Assembly (NCBI RefSeq): GCF_020281205.1
Contig: NZ_JACXZC010000001.1
Location: forward strand, 124,001 to 188,000
DNA from: Empedobacter stercoris
GTDB taxonomy: Bacteria > Bacteroidota > Bacteroidia > Flavobacteriales > Weeksellaceae
Direction: 5' to 3'
Length of the DNA stretch: 64,000 nucleotides
Positions 1-8,238 of the stretch are shown here, one piece after another. A program made the translations under genes and the position numbers. The notes below the pieces were generated by a model. The model made no database searches. It was not told the DNA's origin and saw nothing but the letters and a program-made list of their open reading frames with translations. Numbering within the stretch: position 1 is the first letter of the stretch; the number at the start of each line of letters is the position of its first letter.

Positions 1-1017
1 TCGAGGACGATATTCTGGTTCTTTTGTATAAAAAACGTTGTAATCTTTGTATTCCTTTTTGATTAATGAACTTTCGTCATCAACTATATTGCGCGAATCA
101 GCATAGATATTGACCTTCCCAAAACGATATTGCGTAAAAGGAGTAATACTATCAATTTTCAACGAATCTTGACTAAGTTTATCAATAAACATTGTAACAT
201 CAAGGCGCTTATTGCTTTTTAATGTATCCGCTTCAAAGTATAAATCTTCTCCCGTGTCATTAAAATCATAGTAACCTCTGTTCTTTAATAAATCAACAAT
301 ACGATCACGTTCTTCTTCAAATTTATCAAAGTTGTATTGATCTCCAGCATGTAACACAGTTTGTTTTCCCAAAGGAGAATTTAAGTATTCTTCAATTTTA
401 ACGTCAGAAATTTTTTGAGTAAACGTTTCGATATAAGATGGTTCATCTAATTTTATATCATAAATGGTTTCTGCTTTTTTCGAAACCGAATCTTTGTCAT
501 AAGAAACAGCTACTTTCGAATCGAAATAACCTTTGTCATGAAATAATCGATTTAAGTTCTTTGCCGAAAATTCTGACTGTTCTTCGTCTAATAAAATTGG
601 TGCTTCACCTTGGCTAAAATAAAGACGTTCTTTCCACAAACTTTGTCCAACATATTGGTTCAGATTATTTTTTGTTAACAAACTATCCAATAACTTTTGG
701 TTACGGAAAGGGGCGTCTACACGATAATATTCCTGAAATGTCTCATCAAACTTTGCAGGCGACCAATTGTATACCCATTGCCAAAGAGGAAAAAATCCTA
801 AGAACTTTCCAGCAGGCTTTTGTTTTACATAATCACTTAAATCTTTGTTGATTATTGCCTTTTTCTTCTTTATATCAGGATCCTCTTTATCGTATTCAAA
901 TTTGTTTTTTACAAACAAATATTCTCCTTCAGGAACTTTTTTAGTTGTACTACAGCTATAAAAAAGTAATCCCAAACAAGAGATAAGTGCTATATTTGTT
1001 GTAATTTTTTTTTGCAT
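1..1017 (-). CDS. tamL: TamL-like outer membrane assembly lipoprotein (BamA/Omp85 family), C-terminus missing
   Basis: The reading frame is open from the ATG at 1017 to the window edge, about 339 codons, so the C-terminal barrel lies outside. The protein starts with a signal peptide and a lipobox (LLFYSC, lipidated Cys22). POTRA-like segments follow, with repeats of the type 'NRLFHDKGYFDSKV' and 'DLLKNRGYYDFN'. Omp85 proteins insert beta-barrels into the outer membrane; in Bacteroidota the lipidated BamA homologue is TamL, partner of TamB. The neighbouring methyltransferase gene is a common companion of this gene in flavobacteria. BamA proper normally has no lipobox, which favours TamL. The family is clear; TamL rather than BamA is likely but not proven without the C-terminus. 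Confidence 0.75.
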   Translation of the reverse strand, partial: MQKKITTNIALISCLGLLFYSCSTTKKVPEGEYLFVKNKFEYDKEDPDIKKKKAIINKDLSDYVKQKPAGKFLGFFPLWQWVYNWSPAKFDETFQEYYRVDAPFRNQKLLDSLLTKNNLNQYVGQSLWKERLYFSQGEAPILLDEEQSEFSAKNLNRLFHDKGYFDSKVAVSYDKDSVSKKAETIYDIKLDEPSYIETFTQKISDVKIEEYLNSPLGKQTVLHAGDQYNFDKFEEERDRIVDLLKNRGYYDFNDTGEDLYFEADTLKSNKRLDVTMFIDKLSQDSLKIDSITPFTQYRFGKVNIYADSRNIVDDESSLIKKEYKDYNVFYTKEPEYRPR

Positions 1018-1021
1018 AAAT

Positions 1022-1765
1022 ATGTTATCAAATAACGTTATTAAGATAATAACATCTCTCGGTTCTAAAAAATATAGACAAAAATATAATTTGTTTGTCG
1101 TAGAAGGTGTTAAAAATATTGGGGAAGTTATAAAAAGTTCTATAAATATTAAAGAATTATTTATAATTGAAGACTTTTGGCCCGAAGCAACACACATCAA
1201 AAAGACATTTATAGAAGAAAAAGAGTTGAAAAAGATCAGTTTCTTAACAACTCCTAATGTTGGCCTTGCACTTTGTGAATTACCAAATTATGATGAAAAT
1301 ATCCAATTAAAAGGTTTGTCGATTGCGTTGGATGATATTCGAGATCCAGGAAATTTAGGCACAATTATCCGTTTGGCTGATTGGTTTGGTGTAGAGGATA
1401 TTCTTTGTTCCAAAGAATCAGTTGATATGTACAACCCAAAAGTTGTGATGTCGACAATGGGATCTTTTACACGAGTGAAGGTGCATTATATTGATTTAGA
1501 AAAATATTTATCCCAATATAAAGGAAACATTTTCGGAACTTTTATGGAAGGAGAGTCTATATACGAGCAGATACTTCCACAAGAAGGTATATTGGTAATG
1601 GGGAACGAAGCAAATGGTATCTCAAAAGAAATTGAGGCGTTGACGACAAATAAACTAAGCATTCCGTTTTTTGGGACAAATGGTTCTACAGAAAGTCTAA
1701 ACGTTGCCGTTGCAACAAGTGTCATCTTAGGCGAGTTTAAGTCTCAACTTTCGCACAAATCATAA
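1022..1765 (+). CDS. TrmH/SpoU-family RNA 2'-O-ribose methyltransferase
   Basis: 247 residues. The N-terminus (residues 1-70) has the substrate-binding pattern of this family, with 'KKYRQKYNLFVVEGVK'. The SPOUT catalytic domain follows with its three motifs: 'DDIRDPGNLGTIIRLADWFG' (Asn and Arg for catalysis), 'VMGNEANGIS' and 'IPFFGTNGSTESLNVAVATS'. Such enzymes methylate a ribose 2'-OH in 23S rRNA or tRNA using S-adenosylmethionine; the exact target cannot be read from sequence. The gene is divergent from tamL with only four bases between the two ATGs, so its promoter and ribosome-binding region must lie inside tamL. The start fits the family N-terminus. Confidence 0.9.
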   Translation: MLSNNVIKIITSLGSKKYRQKYNLFVVEGVKNIGEVIKSSINIKELFIIEDFWPEATHIKKTFIEEKELKKISFLTTPNVGLALCELPNYDENIQLKGLSIALDDIRDPGNLGTIIRLADWFGVEDILCSKESVDMYNPKVVMSTMGSFTRVKVHYIDLEKYLSQYKGNIFGTFMEGESIYEQILPQEGILVMGNEANGISKEIEALTTNKLSIPFFGTNGSTESLNVAVATSVILGEFKSQLSHKS

Positions 1766-1853
1766 AAAAAACTTAATGTTTGCAAACGGGTTATTATTCC
1801 ACAAATAAATATATACTTTAGTGCTAACAAACAAATAGATTAAGAAAAAACAC

Positions 1854-3062
1854 ATGAAATATGTAGCGGTTGTTCTTGCTTCTGCCATGCTTTTTATGGG
1901 AAGTTGTAGCAAGAAAAACGAACAAAAAGAAGAACTTAGAAAGAAGGATCCGCATGCTTTGCGCTTTGATTCATTGGATTGGAAGGCAGATTTCAAGCCA
2001 ATGCACTACACACAAGCAGAGATTAATGATTACCGAAACAAAGTAAATACCTATTATCAAGACTTTTGGGTCAATGGAAATGTAAGTGGAGGTTTGCTGA
2101 TTGTGAAGAATGGTCAAGTACTTTTAGAGAAATATCAAGGGATGGCAGACCAAAGAAATCAGCGTCCTATCACACCTGAAACCCCTATTCATATTGCATC
2201 TATCTCGAAGGTTTTTACATCTGTTGCTATTCTAAAGTTGGTAGAGAAAGGTAAAATTACATTAGATCAAAAGGTAAATACACTGTTAAAAAATTTTCCT
2301 TACGAGGACATCACAGTTCGTCATTTGCTAAATCACCGCAGTGGTTTACCAAATTATGCCAACGTTTTGTGGAATGGTAAGAAGGTGATGATGGATCGCG
2401 AGAAGCCAATTTCTAATCAAGATGTGTTAGATATCTTCACCGAACACGATGTTAAACAAATTCGTTCAGCAGATAAAGGTTTTTATTACTCAAACACCAA
2501 TTATGCTTTTCTTGCTTTAATCATCGAAAAGATAATGAAAATGCCTTACCCTAAGGCGATGAAATACATGGTTTTTGACCCGCTTGAGATGAAAAACACC
2601 TTTGTTTTTGAGTATGACCGCGATAAAGATACAGTAGCTCGTTCGTACAAATACAATGGTTATGAGTGGGCTTGGGACGATTTTGACCGTACTTATGGCG
2701 ACAAAAACATCTATTCTACACCAAGAGATCTGTACAAATTAGACATTGCCATGTATTCGAACGATTTTTTACCAAAGAAAATCAAGAAAGAAGCTTTCAA
2801 AGGATATAGTTATGAGCAAAAAGGTTATAAGAATTATGGACTTGGAATACGTTTGTTAGAATACGAAGATGGTAAAAAATTGTTGTATCACAATGGTTGG
2901 TGGCACGGGAACAATACTGTTTTTGTACACGATGTTAACAATCAATTCACGATAATAGCTTTAGGAAATAAGCAGAACAAAAATATATATAGTGCCTTTA
3001 GATTAGTAGGGCTTACCGATACTTATCCTATAAAAGCACCCATAAAAGATTCGATAAAATAA
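1854..3062 (+). CDS. Serine hydrolase lipoprotein, beta-lactamase/penicillin-binding class C fold
   Basis: 402 residues with a lipoprotein signal (lipobox FMGSC, Cys18). The active-site motifs of the class C beta-lactamase/esterase fold are visible: SxxK as S116-I-S-K119, YxN as Y212-S-N, the fold motif HRSGLPNY near 161, and HNG in 'LLYHNGWWHG' near 357 in place of KTG. Members of this family include D-Ala-D-Ala carboxypeptidases, esterases and peptidases. The substrate is not predictable here, and nothing suggests a true resistance beta-lactamase. It is a single gene, 88 bases after the methyltransferase and followed by a strong terminator at 3128-3155. Confidence 0.85.
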   Translation: MKYVAVVLASAMLFMGSCSKKNEQKEELRKKDPHALRFDSLDWKADFKPMHYTQAEINDYRNKVNTYYQDFWVNGNVSGGLLIVKNGQVLLEKYQGMADQRNQRPITPETPIHIASISKVFTSVAILKLVEKGKITLDQKVNTLLKNFPYEDITVRHLLNHRSGLPNYANVLWNGKKVMMDREKPISNQDVLDIFTEHDVKQIRSADKGFYYSNTNYAFLALIIEKIMKMPYPKAMKYMVFDPLEMKNTFVFEYDRDKDTVARSYKYNGYEWAWDDFDRTYGDKNIYSTPRDLYKLDIAMYSNDFLPKKIKKEAFKGYSYEQKGYKNYGLGIRLLEYEDGKKLLYHNGWWHGNNTVFVHDVNNQFTIIALGNKQNKNIYSAFRLVGLTDTYPIKAPIKDSIK

Positions 3063-3127
3063 GACGAACAAAGAAGTATAAGGCTGCATATTGTGCACAA
3101 TCTTCATTAAATTTTATCATAAAAAGT

Positions 3128-3155
3128 AAAAGCTTTCATTCATTTGAAAGCTTTT
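3128..3155 (+). terminator. Intrinsic terminator after the serine hydrolase gene
   Basis: An 11-bp perfect stem (aaaagctttca / tgaaagctttt) with a six-base loop, followed by a T run. It lies about 65 bases after the stop codon. Confidence 0.85.
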
Positions 3156-3267
3156 TTTAATGCTCTTTTTTCGTATAATACTGATAATCAACAAATTTAT
3201 TTTGTGAATTAAATATAAAGTATTAATTTAGAGTTAATTAACTATTAATCTGAAAATACTTTTAATT

Positions 3268-3654
3268 ATGGCAATAAAATACAATGTTATTCAAAAAGCT
3301 TATCCAGGAGATCCTACTGGTCCTAAAAAGTTTTATGCAAATTCTATTGCAGATGGTGAAATCTCTCTTCGTAGATTAAGTAAAGAAATCGCTCAAACTT
3401 CTTCCGTTAGTGAGAGTGATGTCTATGCATCGTTGATTGATTTAGCAAAAATGTTAGCTAAACATTTGGCAGATGGTAAAATAGTTCGCTTAGGAGATTT
3501 TGGATCTTTTCAGATAAGTATAAGTAGCGAAGGTGCAGATTCAATTTCAAAAGTAACTTCTGCTTCTATTAAAAATGCTAAAATACTTTTTAGACCTGGC
3601 ATTGATCTTCGAGAGACTTTAGCGACTTTAAAGTATGAAAAAAAGAAAAGTTAA
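3268..3654 (+). CDS. HU-family DNA-binding protein (HU-HIG / histone-like type)
   Basis: 128 residues starting MAIKYNVIQKAYPGDP, the N-terminal signature of the Bacteroidota HU-related family often annotated as putative histone-like DNA-binding protein. An HU-like core follows: helices with 'RRLSKEIAQTSSVSESDVYA' and 'LADGKIVRLGDFGSFQ', then a beta-arm region and a Lys-rich C-terminus. Proteins of this type bind DNA as nucleoid components or modulators. It is monocistronic, and a repeat cluster with a long palindrome lies just downstream (3690-3773). Confidence 0.85.
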   Translation: MAIKYNVIQKAYPGDPTGPKKFYANSIADGEISLRRLSKEIAQTSSVSESDVYASLIDLAKMLAKHLADGKIVRLGDFGSFQISISSEGADSISKVTSASIKNAKILFRPGIDLRETLATLKYEKKKS

Positions 3655-3689
3655 TGTAATTTTTTCAACTTCTAATTGAGGCCAATAAA

Positions 3690-3773
3690 AAAACGTCAGT
3701 AGGTTTTGATTAAAACCTACTGACGTTTTGATTAAAACCTAACTACGTTTTGAATAAAACCTAACTACGTTTT
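3690..3773 (+). repeat. 18-bp perfect hairpin merged with three tandem 22-nt repeats
   Basis: 3690-3707 and 3712-3729 form a perfect 18-bp inverted repeat with a GATT loop, rich in A and T at the outer ends as in a terminator. The loop plus right arm (3708-3729) is the first of three 22-nt direct copies; 3730-3751 and 3752-3773 are variants ending in ctaactacgtttt. Only the first copy has its complementary arm. The hairpin likely ends transcription of the HU gene; the extra copies have no clear role. The rest of 3774-3901 shows nothing recognisable. Confidence 0.85.
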
Positions 3774-3901
3774 ATTATGAATGTTATATTGAACTATTTA
3801 TTACTTTATATTAAGTCAATAACAATGACATAATCTTATTAAAAATTAAACCTATGTTTCTGTGTGGTTAACTATAAAAAGTTTAAAGTTTAATTTGCTT
3901 C

Positions 3902-5014
3902 TTACTGTTTAATATCCATGATATCTCGCAAAACATTTCCGAAGATATTAAATCCAAGAACCAATAACATGATGGCTAAACCTGGTAGGATTGCCAAATG
4001 TTGTTTCCCAAGAATGATATGGTTGTAATGTTCTTTGATGATATTTCCCCAAGACGGAGTAGGAGGTTGTGCGCCAATTCCAAGGAAACTAAGCCCACTT
4101 TCTACTAAAATTGCCGAAGCAAAATTGGCTGCCGATATCACAATAATAGGAGCAACAACGTTGGGTAATATTTGATTGAAGATGATTCTTGCATCCGAAA
4201 AACCTAAGGCTTTTGCTGCTTCTACAAATTCTTTTTCTCTGTACGATAAGAATTGTCCACGTACAACACGGGCAACTTCTACCCACATCGTTAGACCAAC
4301 GGCAATAAATATCTGCCAAAATCCTTTTCCAATAGCCAAAGTAATAGCAATAACCAATAGTAATGTTGGGATAGACCACACTACGTTTATCAGCCACATA
4401 ATCATGTTATCGACTGTTCCCTTGTAATATCCTGCGATAGCGCCCAGGGAAACTCCTACAAGTAATGAGATGAATACTGCGATAAACCCGATAAGAAATG
4501 AAATTCTTGTCCCGATGATTAACCTCGAATAAAAGTCTCTTCCGTACGAATCTGTACCAAGAAGATAGGTTTTTGTATAGATATATTGTTTCTCTATATC
4601 TTTGGTTTTGATGTTATACTTTGTCCAAGTTGATGCATCTATGGTAATAGGTTCGCCACTAAGTCCGTTTCCTAAATAAGGAACATAGGTAATATTTTGT
4701 CCATTGATCTTGTAAGATGAGATACTTATTTGTTCCGAATCGATCTCTTTCCCGAATATATAATCAGTAAAACTTGTTTTTCCTGTATAATTAGGTAATG
4801 GAATTTCGATTGTTTTTTGCTGATAACCTATAGGTGCATATGCAATGGTTAGGTCTTGTCTGTTTGCATTTTCTGTTTTGTCTGTCGCGAAGATATAGGC
4901 AAAAATAGAGATGATTGCAGCCAATACTATTACACCAAAAGAAAGAACACCAAGGGTGTTCTTTCTTAATTTATTGAATACGATTTGTGAAAATGAACCG
5001 TTTTCTTGCTCCAT
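3902..5014 (-). CDS. ABC transporter permease, oligopeptide/dipeptide type (OppC/DppC-like)
   Basis: 370 residues. One N-terminal membrane helix (about 18-42) is followed by an extracytoplasmic insert of about 110 residues, then the permease core with several helices. The EAA loop that docks the ATPase is clear: 'EAAKALGFSDARIIFNQILP'. OppC-type permeases import peptides or other solutes together with an OppB-type permease, ATPases and a binding protein, none of which is encoded nearby. Its ATG overlaps the stop of the protease gene in a TAATG arrangement, so the two are probably translationally coupled. The substrate is unknown. Confidence 0.87.
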   Translation of the reverse strand: MEQENGSFSQIVFNKLRKNTLGVLSFGVIVLAAIISIFAYIFATDKTENANRQDLTIAYAPIGYQQKTIEIPLPNYTGKTSFTDYIFGKEIDSEQISISSYKINGQNITYVPYLGNGLSGEPITIDASTWTKYNIKTKDIEKQYIYTKTYLLGTDSYGRDFYSRLIIGTRISFLIGFIAVFISLLVGVSLGAIAGYYKGTVDNMIMWLINVVWSIPTLLLVIAITLAIGKGFWQIFIAVGLTMWVEVARVVRGQFLSYREKEFVEAAKALGFSDARIIFNQILPNVVAPIIVISAANFASAILVESGLSFLGIGAQPPTPSWGNIIKEHYNHIILGKQHLAILPGLAIMLLVLGFNIFGNVLRDIMDIKQ

Positions 5015-7164
5015 TATTTTAGATCTCTTAAAACGTTAACCGCTTCGTTTAAATAAAAGTCTTTTTGCATTGCTTTGAACCAATTGTTACGTTTTGCTTT
5101 TAAGACAGTATCAGTTTTAGTTGTTGTCAAGTCGTTTTGATTCATTGTAAACTTGAAGTTGTTTTTGTACTTATCTAAATTTTCGAACTTTTTGATTTTA
5201 TCTTCGCGTGTTTTACGGTATGTTTTATAATCTTCTAAGTTCAAAGGAATCTCTTTCATCTCTTCCATTGATTTGATGAATTTGAAACTTTCGTTCATTA
5301 GTTTCAAGTGAGTATTATTTTCTAAACGAGCTTTGCTGTTGGCTTTTACTTTTGTTAAATCGAAAGTTGTAGGCCATTTTGCAATAACCAATGGTTTGAT
5401 TTGATCCCAGTTCAAAGCTTCTGGTCGAGAAGCTTCGCTGATATCTTCGTAAGTGAACTGATCAACTAAAGAAATATCCGACTGAACTCCTTTTAATTGT
5501 GTTGATCCTCCGTTAACTCGGTAGAATTTTTGTATTGTTAACTTCACTGCTCCATACTCATCACTTCCCGTTTGACGGTCTAAAGGCAAGATAGTTTGTA
5601 CTGTACCTTTACCAAAGGTTTGAGGCGATCCCACGACAACAGCACGACCATAGTCTTGCATAGCTGCAGCAAAAATCTCTGAGGCAGATGCAGAAAGCTC
5701 GTTAACCATGACAACTAATGGTCCGTCGTATGCGATAGAATTATCTTTGTCTTCGTGAATTTTAAGCATTCCGTCACTACGTCTCACCTGTACAATTGGT
5801 CCTTCTTTGATGAACAATCCAGAGATTTTAACTACCTCTTCTAATGAACCACCACCATTGTTACGAACATCGAAAATAAGACCTTTGATGTTTTCCTTCT
5901 TCAATATTTCAATTTCTTTTTTGATGTCTTCGGAAGGGTAACGACCACCTTCTTTACCCATCGGGGTATAAAACTCAGGTAAATAAATCATTCCATATTT
6001 ATCTCCCTTGTCGTCGGTAATTACAGAGGAACGAGCAAACACTTCTTCAGCTTCGATTACTTCACGAATCAAAGAGATTTGTTGTTGAGAACCGTCTTTT
6101 TTCTTAATTGTTAAGACAACTTCTGTTCCTTTTTTCCCTTTGATTAGGCGAATGGCATCGCTCAAAATCATTCCAACAATGTTTTTCGCTTCACCGTCTT
6201 TCCCTTGAGCAACTTTTATAATTTGGTCTCCGACTTCTAATTTACCGCTTTTCCATGCTGGACCTCCAACGATAAGTTCTGCAATTGTTGCGTAACCTTT
6301 TTTATCTTGAATCTTGGCTCCAATACCTTCCATTTGTCCAGACATTTCGAATTCGAAATCTTCTTTGCTCGTTGGTGAGAAGTAAGTTGTGTGGGGATCG
6401 TATTGTTCTGTGTGCGAATTCATGTAAATAGAGAAATAATTTTCGCGTTTTGTTTGCTTGATGCGACGGAAATAATCAGAAATTAAATCTTTTACTTCTT
6501 CACGTGCTATCTTTTCAACTTCTGCAAAAGGAGTATCTTTTGTGATTTTCTTTTTGTCTTTGTCAGCCAAAGGATCTTTAGCATCTTTTAACGAAGTAGA
6601 ATTGTTCAAGGTGTCTTTCTTTTCACCTTTTACGTCATCTTGCATAGAAATGATTTCCAGCATTACGTTGTATTTCAGGTATTTGCGCCATAAATCTTTT
6701 GCTTCGTTTTTATCTTTAGCGTATTTAGACGTTTTGTAATCGATATTGAAATTCTCTTTTTGATTGTAATCAAAAGGTTTCGATAATGCTTCCATCGAAT
6801 ATTTTTCCGCTTCAGCAATACGTTTGTAAATTGTATCTACAGATGCATTGTAAAAGTTTAAATTTTCTGTTTTATAATAATCATCTAAATTGTGAAAATC
6901 TTTTTTGAATAAATCATAATCAGATTGCAAAAGAAAGCGTTTGCTTGGATCTATATATTCTAAATATTTATTGAATACATTTTCTGAAAATTTATCATCA
7001 ACTGTTGCAGGTTTATAGTGTAGATAAGTTAAGGTATTTCGTGTGTTTTTTACAATTAACTTTTCTCTTTCTTCGTCAGTGTCTAACATGGGTTTGCAAA
7101 AGCAAAAAGCAAGTAAACTCATTGATAAAAACGATAGTAAAACATACGTTTTTTTAATTAACAT
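5014..7164 (-). CDS. prc: Carboxy-terminal processing peptidase (Prc/Tsp, S41 family)
   Basis: 716 residues with an N-terminal hydrophobic export signal (residues 8-24) that is not a good lipobox. It has the long Tsp-type N-terminal region, a PDZ domain at about 280-355 ('GGPAWKSGKLEVGDQIIKV'), and the S41 catalytic core. In 'NELSASASEIFAAAMQDY' and 'GSPQTFGKGT' the nucleophile is likely Ser493 and the general base Lys519. A C-terminal region typical of Tsp proteins follows. These periplasmic proteases trim or degrade proteins from their C-termini and help control envelope and peptidoglycan hydrolase turnover. Length and motif order match the Tsp subfamily rather than the shorter CtpA. Confidence 0.93.
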   Translation of the reverse strand: MLIKKTYVLLSFLSMSLLAFCFCKPMLDTDEEREKLIVKNTRNTLTYLHYKPATVDDKFSENVFNKYLEYIDPSKRFLLQSDYDLFKKDFHNLDDYYKTENLNFYNASVDTIYKRIAEAEKYSMEALSKPFDYNQKENFNIDYKTSKYAKDKNEAKDLWRKYLKYNVMLEIISMQDDVKGEKKDTLNNSTSLKDAKDPLADKDKKKITKDTPFAEVEKIAREEVKDLISDYFRRIKQTKRENYFSIYMNSHTEQYDPHTTYFSPTSKEDFEFEMSGQMEGIGAKIQDKKGYATIAELIVGGPAWKSGKLEVGDQIIKVAQGKDGEAKNIVGMILSDAIRLIKGKKGTEVVLTIKKKDGSQQQISLIREVIEAEEVFARSSVITDDKGDKYGMIYLPEFYTPMGKEGGRYPSEDIKKEIEILKKENIKGLIFDVRNNGGGSLEEVVKISGLFIKEGPIVQVRRSDGMLKIHEDKDNSIAYDGPLVVMVNELSASASEIFAAAMQDYGRAVVVGSPQTFGKGTVQTILPLDRQTGSDEYGAVKLTIQKFYRVNGGSTQLKGVQSDISLVDQFTYEDISEASRPEALNWDQIKPLVIAKWPTTFDLTKVKANSKARLENNTHLKLMNESFKFIKSMEEMKEIPLNLEDYKTYRKTREDKIKKFENLDKYKNNFKFTMNQNDLTTTKTDTVLKAKRNNWFKAMQKDFYLNEAVNVLRDLK

Positions 7165-7205
7165 ATTGCGATGGTGTTATATAAATTAATAATTTAAGTA
7201 TCCTT

Positions 7206-7213
7206 CAAATATA
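7206..7213 (-). promoter_or_regulatory. Bacteroidota-type -7 box for prc
   Basis: Reads TATATTTG on the minus strand, matching TAnnTTTG, about 42 bases before the prc ATG. No good -33 TTTG was found, so support is moderate. Confidence 0.5.
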
Positions 7214-7242
7214 AAACAAAAAGAAATTAGAAGGAAGTTTTT

Positions 7243-7250
7243 TACATTTG
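7243..7250 (+). promoter_or_regulatory. Bacteroidota-type -7 box for surE
   Basis: Reads TACATTTG, matching TAnnTTTG, about 31 bases before the surE ATG. It faces away from the prc box in the 117-base divergent intergenic region. Confidence 0.5.
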
Positions 7251-7281
7251 TATAAATGATGAATAAAAGTAATAAATAAAT

Positions 7282-8046
7282 ATGGAAAGACCGCTAATTT
7301 TAGTTACAAATGATGATGGGGTAACTGCGCCTGGAATAAGAGCGTTAATAGAAGTTGCAAAAGAGTTTGGGGAAGTTTACGTTGTAGCGCCTGATAGTCC
7401 ACAAAGTGGAATGGGGCATGCGGTTACGATTAATTCGACTTTATTTTGTGATGAGATTGAAGTTGATGCAGAAGTAAAAGAATATGCGTGTTCGGGAACA
7501 CCGGTAGATTGTGTAAAATTAGCTGTTTCGCAAATTTTACCTCGTAAGCCAGATTTGTGTATTTCTGGAATTAATCATGGATCGAATTCGTCTGTGAATG
7601 TGATTTATTCCGGAACTATGTCTGCCGCTGTAGAAGCTGGAATAGAAGGGGTTCCTGCAGTTGGATTTTCGTTGTGTGATTTTTCGTACAATGCAGATTT
7701 TAAAGCAGGAGAAAAGTTTGTTAAAACAATTATTGCACAAGTTTTGGAACATAAATTACCAAAAGGAGTGGTGTTGAATGTTAATATTCCGAAATTGAAA
7801 GAAGAGGAAATTAAAGGAATTAAAGTTTGTCGACAAGCTGATGCGAAATGGGAAGAAAAATTTGATCGTCGCGAAGATCCTCGTGGTAGAAAATATTATT
7901 GGATGAGTGGAGAGTTTAAAAACTTAGACAAAGGAGAAGATACCGATGAACGAGCTTTAGCAGAAGGTTATATTTCTGTTGTTCCTGTTCGTTATGATTT
8001 AACAGCGCATCATTTCTTGACAGATTTAAGAAACTGGGAGTTGTAA
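7282..8046 (+). CDS. surE: 5'/3'-nucleotidase SurE
   Basis: 254 residues. SurE enzymes are cytoplasmic metal-dependent phosphatases that remove phosphate from nucleoside 5'- and 3'-monophosphates, linked to stationary-phase survival. The metal-site motif 'ILVTNDDGVTAPGI' sits at residues 6-19 (Asp11, Asp12), and the rest of the active site appears as 'PDSPQSGMGHAVT', 'CSGTPVDCVKL' and 'SGINHGSNSSVNVIYSGT'. Full family length. The ATG directly precedes the conserved core. Single gene, divergent from prc. Confidence 0.95.
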   Translation: MERPLILVTNDDGVTAPGIRALIEVAKEFGEVYVVAPDSPQSGMGHAVTINSTLFCDEIEVDAEVKEYACSGTPVDCVKLAVSQILPRKPDLCISGINHGSNSSVNVIYSGTMSAAVEAGIEGVPAVGFSLCDFSYNADFKAGEKFVKTIIAQVLEHKLPKGVVLNVNIPKLKEEEIKGIKVCRQADAKWEEKFDRREDPRGRKYYWMSGEFKNLDKGEDTDERALAEGYISVVPVRYDLTAHHFLTDLRNWEL

Positions 8047-8050
8047 CTTT

Positions 8051-8088
<38 letters not shown>

Positions 8089-8184
8089 TTTAGTGGAATC
8101 ATTTTGAGTTTGTCGAGGAATCTATGAGCTTTTAATGATTTAGAAGAATATGAATGAATGCAGAAATAGAAATGAGTTAATTCA

Positions 8185-8220
8185 AATAAAAAAGGACTTC
8201 ATTTGAAGTCCTTTTTTATT
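8185..8220. terminator. Bidirectional terminator between surE and the TPR gene
   Basis: A 17-bp perfect inverted repeat (8185-8201 with 8204-8220) with a two-base loop, A run on one side and T run on the other, placed between convergent genes. Confidence 0.9.
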
Positions 8221-8238
8221 GTTATATAATTGTGAGAA

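Noticed and set aside
3690-3773. Possible CRISPR array
   Set aside because: The 22-nt units are directly adjacent with no spacers, and no cas gene is near.
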